DNA of 44,967 bases from Rhizobiales bacterium Ga0077548 (GTDB taxonomy: Bacteria > Pseudomonadota > Alphaproteobacteria > Rhizobiales > Xanthobacteraceae), in assembly GCA_001464215.1 (NCBI GenBank), contig LNEZ01000050.1, forward strand, positions 1 through 44,967, given 5' to 3'. Each line of letters opens with the position of its first letter. The stretch's first letter is position 1. The notes beneath the pieces are model-generated. The model worked only from the letters and a program-made list of their open reading frames with translations. It was not told where the DNA came from and made no database searches. A program made the translations under genes and the position numbers. This document shows positions 41,291-44,967 of the stretch, in pieces.

Positions 41291-42550
41291 ATGGGGGGAA
41301 TGGCTGAATCCCCTAAATTTCAGGTCCGCGTCGAAGGCTCGATCAAGTCGATCGATGAAGGGGTTTGGGATTCCTGCGCCAAGGGATTCGCGGTGTTTTC
41401 GGAATCAAATTGCGAAGTACCGGAATCATTTTCTGAAGTCCTTGAATCAAAACTTGAAGACGGGTTTTTGGACCCCGGCAACCCCTTCGTTTCGCACGCT
41501 TTTCTGGCCTCGCTCGAAACCTCGAAATCGGTCGGCGGCAGGTCGGGCTGGCTCCCGCAGCATCTCGTCGTCGAGGATGAGCGCGGCGAAGTTTACGCCG
41601 CCGCCCCCTGCTACCTGAAAGCGCACAGCCAGGGCGAATACGTCTTCGATCATGGCTGGGCCGACGCCTACGAGCGCGCCGGCGGCAATTATTATCCGAA
41701 ACTACAAGTCGCGGCGCCCTTTACGCCGGTCACCGGCCCTCGCCTGCTCGTAAAAGCGGGGCCGCACGCGGAAGCCGCGCGCAATGCGCTGGTCGCGGGC
41801 ATGGTCGAGCTTTGCAAATTGCGCAAAGCCTCTTCCGTACACGTCACGTTTGCGAGAAAGAGCGAGTGGAATTTCCTGACCGAGGCCGGAATGCTCGCCC
41901 GAACCGATCGCCAGTTTCACTGGCACAACCAGGGCTACAAGAATTTCGACGAGTTTCTCGCGGCGCTTTCTTCCAACAAGCGCAAGACAATCCGCCGCGA
42001 GCGGCGCGAGGCGCTGGAAAGCGGTATCGAAATCCGCCGCCTCACGGGCGCCGACCTCACCGAGTCCGTCTGGGACTCGTTCTTCAACTTTTATATCGAC
42101 ACCGGCTCGCGCAAATGGGGCCGCCCCTATCTCACGCGCGAGTTCTTTTCGTTAGTCAGCACGAAGATGGCGGACCGCATTCTGCTCGTAATGGCAAAGC
42201 GCGAGGGAAATTACATCGCGGGCGCGCTGAACTTTCTGGGCGACCACACGATTTACGGCCGCAACTGGGGCGCGATCGAACATCACCCCTTCCTGCATTT
42301 CGAGGTTTGCTACTATCAGGCCATCGAATATGCGATCGAACGCGGTCTGAAATCGGTCGAGGCCGGCGCGCAAGGTGAACACAAGCTCTTGCGCGGCTAT
42401 GTGCCGGTGCCGACCTACTCGGCCCATTACATCGCGAACCCCGCCTTGCGCCGCGCAGTGGACGACTATCTCATCGGTGAGCGCGAATATGTCGAGGCGG
42501 AGCGCGAACAGCTTGCGGAAGCCGCGCCCTACAAGCGCAGCGCACCTTGA
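41291..42550 (+). CDS. DUF482 / peptidogalycan-like GNAT family acyltransferase
   Basis: A 419-residue protein of the DUF482 family, which has a FemAB/GNAT fold. NPFVSHAFLASLETSKSVGG, AAPCYLKAHSQGEYVFDHGW, ANNKRKTIRRERR-like NKRKTIRRERREALESGI, YLTREFFSLVSTKMADRILL and GAQGEHKLLRGYVP are typical. Between residues about 31 and 60 lies an insertion, absent from relatives as I recall, containing three tandem seven-residue units (ESNCEVP, ESFSEVL, ESKLEDG) from a 21-bp DNA repeat. The substrate is unknown. ATG 41291 has a weak AGG upstream; ATG 41300 is possible. Confidence 0.88.
   Translation: MGGMAESPKFQVRVEGSIKSIDEGVWDSCAKGFAVFSESNCEVPESFSEVLESKLEDGFLDPGNPFVSHAFLASLETSKSVGGRSGWLPQHLVVEDERGEVYAAAPCYLKAHSQGEYVFDHGWADAYERAGGNYYPKLQVAAPFTPVTGPRLLVKAGPHAEAARNALVAGMVELCKLRKASSVHVTFARKSEWNFLTEAGMLARTDRQFHWHNQGYKNFDEFLAALSSNKRKTIRRERREALESGIEIRRLTGADLTESVWDSFFNFYIDTGSRKWGRPYLTREFFSLVSTKMADRILLVMAKREGNYIAGALNFLGDHTIYGRNWGAIEHHPFLHFEVCYYQAIEYAIERGLKSVEAGAQGEHKLLRGYVPVPTYSAHYIANPALRRAVDDYLIGEREYVEAEREQLAEAAPYKRSAP
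41402..41464 (+). repeat. Three-copy 21-bp in-frame tandem repeat in the DUF482 gene
   Basis: The word GAATCA begins at 41402, 41423 and 41444, exactly 21 bp apart, followed in each unit by a GAAGT/GAAGA. Translated, the units read ESNCEVP, ESFSEVL and ESKLEDG, an acidic heptad-like pattern. The DNA is more AT-rich than the rest of the gene. Confidence 0.8.
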
Positions 42551-42599
42551 CGGCAATAAAACCTCTTGCAATTCAGAACGAAACAACGGGGCGGAAACG

Positions 42600-43022
42600 A
42601 TGGCCGAATACGACAGCAACAATATCTTCGCGAAAATCCTGCGCGGCGAGCTTCCTGCGCAGAAAGTCTATGAGGACGAACACACTCTCGCCTTCCTCGA
42701 TATCATGCCGCGTGCGCCCGGCCATACGCTGATCATTCCAAAAAAGCCTGCGCGCAATCTCTTGGACGTCGACCCGGGTTCGCTTGCGCACGTCATCAAG
42801 ACCGCGAAGAAAATCGCGATTGCCGGCAAGAAAGCGTTCAACGCCGACGGCATCACGATGCAGCAGTTCAACGAAACCGCGGGCGGCCAGGTCGTGTTTC
42901 ACCTGCACGTCCACATCATCCCACGCCATACCGGCGTGCAGATGAAGCCTGCCGCGAGCCAGATGGAAAAGCCCGAAGTGCTCGCCGAACACGCGAAGAT
43001 GCTGAAGGCCGCGCTGGCTTAG
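42600..43022 (+). CDS. HIT family hydrolase
   Basis: A 140-residue histidine-triad protein. NIFAKILRGELPAQKVYEDE begins the fold; APGHTLIIPKKPARNLLDVD and the catalytic triad VVFHLHVHIIPRH (HxHxH) are clear. HIT proteins hydrolyse nucleoside phosphoramidates or adenylates, for example AMP-lysine. It starts 50 bp after the DUF482 stop, preceded by GGCGGAAAC. The C-terminal tail is helical. A palindromic rhizobial repeat begins at its stop codon. Confidence 0.95.
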   Translation: MAEYDSNNIFAKILRGELPAQKVYEDEHTLAFLDIMPRAPGHTLIIPKKPARNLLDVDPGSLAHVIKTAKKIAIAGKKAFNADGITMQQFNETAGGQVVFHLHVHIIPRHTGVQMKPAASQMEKPEVLAEHAKMLKAALA

Positions 43023-43071
43023 CGCGTGATCCCGAAAAGTGGGTACCGGTTCTTCGGACAAGATCACGCGC
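43022..43071. repeat. Palindromic intergenic repeat of rhizobial type
   Basis: GCGCGTGATC at the left and GATCACGCGC at the right enclose a core with AAAAGTGGGTACCGGTTCTT. The ends are complementary and the core resembles a family of short palindromic repeats found many times in Bradyrhizobium and related genomes. It begins within the HIT stop region and probably forms a hairpin in the transcript. Confidence 0.7.
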
Positions 43072-43083
43072 AGAAAATGGAAA

Positions 43084-43112
43084 GCTAAAGCGGGATATAA
43101 TCCCGCTTTAGC
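43084..43112. terminator. Perfect hairpin between HIT and azlD
   Basis: GCTAAAGCGGGAT (43084-43096) and ATCCCGCTTTAGC (43100-43112) are perfectly complementary around a 3-nt loop. It overlaps the last codon of azlD. A moderately T-rich stretch follows on the minus strand, so it may terminate azlCD and perhaps HIT. Confidence 0.6.
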
Positions 43113-43452
43113 GGAAATAGATCGCGCCGCCGACGATCACGATCTCGGCTGCGATAACACCCGCGAGCACCGATTTCCGGATCAGGAAATAGCCCGCGAC
43201 GCCCGCGGCGATGCTGGCCAACCTGATCCAGAGCGGCACGCCCGCAAGATCACCGGTCGGAAACAGCACGAGCCGCGCGATCACGCCAGCGAGCAGCGCG
43301 GTCGCTACCGCGCGCACGAGAATGAGCACTTCGCTGTCCTCATCGAGACGACGCGCGAACAGCACGGCTGCGAAACGGAACACGTCCGTCGGCAGGAAGC
43401 CCGCGAGAATCACGAGCAGATACGCGTAGAGCATCGGATCGGAAAGGCTCAT
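43108..43452 (-). CDS. azlD: AzlD family branched-chain amino acid exporter subunit
   Basis: A 114-residue membrane protein with four helices: YAYLLVILAGFLPTDVFRFA, ILVRAVATALLAGVIARLVL and SVLAGVIAAEIVIVGGAIYF. AzlD pairs with AzlC to export branched-chain amino acids or analogues. Its ATG 43452 overlaps the azlC stop (ATGA), so it is the second gene of a coupled pair. The size is typical. Confidence 0.9.
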   Translation of the reverse strand: MSLSDPMLYAYLLVILAGFLPTDVFRFAAVLFARRLDEDSEVLILVRAVATALLAGVIARLVLFPTGDLAGVPLWIRLASIAAGVAGYFLIRKSVLAGVIAAEIVIVGGAIYFR

Positions 43453-44240
43453 GCGCGTGCTCGTAATCGTCTGCCGATAGCGTAAGCCGCCCCGCCTCCG
43501 ATCGCTCCGATCCACAACAGATCGAGCGAGCCGCCGAACTGCGCGAATACCGGCGTCAGCGCGAGTCCAAGAATGAGAGCGAGCCAGTCAACGAGGTCGC
43601 GGGAATTGCGAATAAGTTGAAGTAGAAACGAAATCGGCGTGAGGAATACCAGCCCGTTCGCGAGCGCCTGCGGCAGCGTTCCGGCAAGAAAATAGCCGAT
43701 GACGGTCGTGACCACGCTGCCCCAAAGAAAGTAATTCGAGAGGCCGAGAAAGAACGGCATCCGCGCATAAACGGGCAGCGCCGGAATGAGGCGGATGCTT
43801 TCGACCCATGCGCTGACCGCGACGAAATGCGACGCATAGAGTTGCGTGCCGAGTCCGCTCTTGCCCCGGATCATCGGCATGATTGATGCGACAATCGGAA
43901 AGAAGCGCACCGAGGAAAGTCCGACCGCAAGTGCGATGACGGGCGCTGGGCTTCCCGCCGCGAACCCGCCGACGATCAAAAGCTGCGCAGGCAGCGCCCA
44001 GACAAAGATCGTCGAGAGGACTGCCGCACCAAGCGGAAAGCCAACATCGCGGATCAACCCACCGAAGCCGATGAAGCCCGCGAACAAAACGACGCCCTGT
44101 ACCGACATGACGCCCGCGCGCACGCCGCGCCATACCCAAACGCGCGCCGGTTCTTCCGGCGTGGCGGCTGGCGGCGTTGCGCCGGTATTTGCGGGTTCGG
44201 ACACGGGGAAATTCGCGAGCCTTAAGATGCGCCGCGACAA
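43449..44240 (-). CDS. azlC: AzlC family branched-chain amino acid exporter
   Basis: A 263-residue inner-membrane protein with about seven to eight helices. FIGFGGLIRDVGFPLGAAVL, STIFVWALPAQLLIVGGFAA and GLSNYFLWGSVVTTVIGYFL mark the AzlC family. An N-terminal hydrophilic, Pro/Ala-rich stretch of about 40 residues (PANTGATPPAATPEEPARVW) precedes the first helix and may not all be translated, as later starts are possible. It works with AzlD immediately downstream. It is on the same strand as the clpA end, 61 bp away. Confidence 0.9.
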   Translation of the reverse strand: MSRRILRLANFPVSEPANTGATPPAATPEEPARVWVWRGVRAGVMSVQGVVLFAGFIGFGGLIRDVGFPLGAAVLSTIFVWALPAQLLIVGGFAAGSPAPVIALAVGLSSVRFFPIVASIMPMIRGKSGLGTQLYASHFVAVSAWVESIRLIPALPVYARMPFFLGLSNYFLWGSVVTTVIGYFLAGTLPQALANGLVFLTPISFLLQLIRNSRDLVDWLALILGLALTPVFAQFGGSLDLLWIGAIGGGAAYAIGRRLRARA

Positions 44241-44247
44241 AACACGA

Positions 44248-44274
44248 GCGGCGCGCCTGTTACAAGCGCGCCGC
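44248..44274 (-). terminator. Possible hairpin terminator after clpA
   Basis: GCGGCGCGC (44248-44256) and GCGCGCCGC (44266-44274) form a 9-bp stem with a 9-nt loop just downstream of the clpA stop. On the minus strand TCGTGTTTTGT follows, a weak T tract. Confidence 0.5.
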
Positions 44275-44301
44275 GTGCATTTCTGACCTGCCAGCTATGG
44301 C

Positions 44302-44967
44302 TTAGACGTTGACCAGCGGCTTCGGCCCGGCGTCGCCCGAGCCATCGTCCTTCTTGGCCTTGCGAGCGCGCTTTGCGCTCTTCGCCACGTCCTGCTCGGG
44401 CTTCGGCGTGACCGGACCTTCCGGATACTCGAATGCCAGCCCCGGCTTGCCCGCTTCCTCGCGGACGATCACGCGGACATGGCCGCCGTCCTTGAGTTTG
44501 CCGAACAGCACTTCGTCCGCGAGCGGCTTCTTCACGTTCTCCTGGATCACGCGGGCCATCGGCCGCGCGCCCATGAGTTCGTCATAGCCTTGATCGATCA
44601 ACCAGCGCTTGGCTTCATCCGACAGCGCGATCGTAACACCGCGGTCGGCAAGCTGCGCCTCAAGCTGAAGCACGAACTTCTCGACCACCTGACCGATGAT
44701 CTCGGTGGACAAATGCGAGAACGGAATGATCGCATCGAGACGGTTGCGGAATTCCGGCGAGAACAGGCGATTGATCGCCTCGGCGTCGTCGCCTTCCCGC
44801 TTCGAGCGCGTGAAACCGTAGGCCGCCTTCGCCATGTCGGCCGCGCCCGCATTCGTGGTCATAACCAGAATGACGTTGCGGAAGTTGACCGACTTGCCGT
44901 TGTGGTCGGTGAGCTTGCCGTGATCCATGACTTGCAGGAGCACGTTGAAAAGATCCGGATGCGCCTT
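44302..44967 (-). CDS. clpA: ATP-dependent Clp protease ATP-binding subunit ClpA, C-terminal part
   Basis: The window's right edge cuts the gene; the last 221 codons are present. They cover the end of the second AAA+ module: LLQVMDHGKLTDHNGKSVNF, VILVMTTNAGAADMAKAAYG, the arginine-finger region FSPEFRNRLDAIIPFSHL and sensor 2 GARPMARVIQENVKKPLADE. The C-terminus extends past the fold into a Lys/Ala-rich tail (KPEQDVAKSAKRARKAKKDD). ClpA unfolds substrates, with ClpS as adaptor, for ClpP. clpS and the N-terminal half lie beyond the window. Confidence 0.95.
   Translation of the reverse strand, partial: KAHPDLFNVLLQVMDHGKLTDHNGKSVNFRNVILVMTTNAGAADMAKAAYGFTRSKREGDDAEAINRLFSPEFRNRLDAIIPFSHLSTEIIGQVVEKFVLQLEAQLADRGVTIALSDEAKRWLIDQGYDELMGARPMARVIQENVKKPLADEVLFGKLKDGGHVRVIVREEAGKPGLAFEYPEGPVTPKPEQDVAKSAKRARKAKKDDGSGDAGPKPLVNV

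Noticed and set aside
1-44967. tRNA or rRNA genes, CRISPR arrays, transposases, prophage or toxin-antitoxin genes
   Set aside because: Reading the intergenic gaps showed no T-loop signature, regular spacer-repeat pattern or recognisable mobile-element protein.

Overview
The window is a chromosomal segment of an alphaproteobacterium of the Hyphomicrobiales (Rhizobiales), most likely close to the Nitrobacteraceae/Xanthobacteraceae. The pointers are a divK-pleD operon, an EipB (DUF1849) envelope gene, DUF3572, a dprA/topA/rnr/DUF983/NUDIX/rpmG gene order, promoters of the sigma-EcfG type (GGAAC-N16/17-CGTT), and a palindromic intergenic repeat at 43022-43071 of a kind common in rhizobial genomes. 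The DNA is GC-rich, genes are densely packed and often coupled by 4-bp ATGA overlaps. I saw no rRNA, tRNA, CRISPR array, transposase, integrase or phage gene.

Layout. 1-3217: tandem DUF2147 secreted proteins, a small secreted protein, and an ECF sigma/anti-sigma pair divergent from a DUF4394 protein. 3218-8762: two glutathione S-transferases, a PsiF-like protein, a TetR regulator with a 396-bp tandem duplication that left a truncated second regulator, a homocysteine S-methyltransferase and an MFS transporter. 8861-17947: gatB, lrgAB, a proline-rich membrane protein, a patatin lipoprotein divergent from a small membrane protein, a PAS/HisKA_2 histidine kinase, gatCA, and a cyclic-nucleotide-domain protein coupled to a UPF0173 hydrolase. 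18047-25147: ruvX, an AEC transporter, two related Tyr-rich small secreted proteins, aidB, and pyrB-pyrC'-plsY. 25144-36537: cytochrome b561, a chemoreceptor, dprA, a short accessory insertion, then topA-rnr-DUF983-NUDIX-small ORF and rpmG. 36589-36863 is an unexplained, hairpin-rich intergenic region. 36864-44967: divK-pleD, DUF3572, EipB, RidA, GDPD, a DUF482 acyltransferase, HIT, azlCD and the 3' end of clpA.

How genes work together. GatA, GatB and GatC form the tRNA-dependent amidotransferase although gatB lies apart from gatCA. PyrB and the PyrC homologue probably form a complex in which the PyrC subunit lacks metal ligands and is structural. DivK and PleD are the cell-cycle regulator/c-di-GMP pair. 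Three small or envelope genes (11573, 13486 and the patatin) carry general-stress-response promoter motifs, and a HisKA_2 kinase of the type that feeds that response lies next to them.

No single spectacular new system was found. The points I would follow first are the truncated TetR copy whose five coding differences are all synonymous, the back-to-back sigma-EcfG promoters at 13401-13459, the structured intergenic region after rpmG, the 21-bp in-frame repeat in the DUF482 gene, and an L33 protein that appears to lack about nine internal residues.
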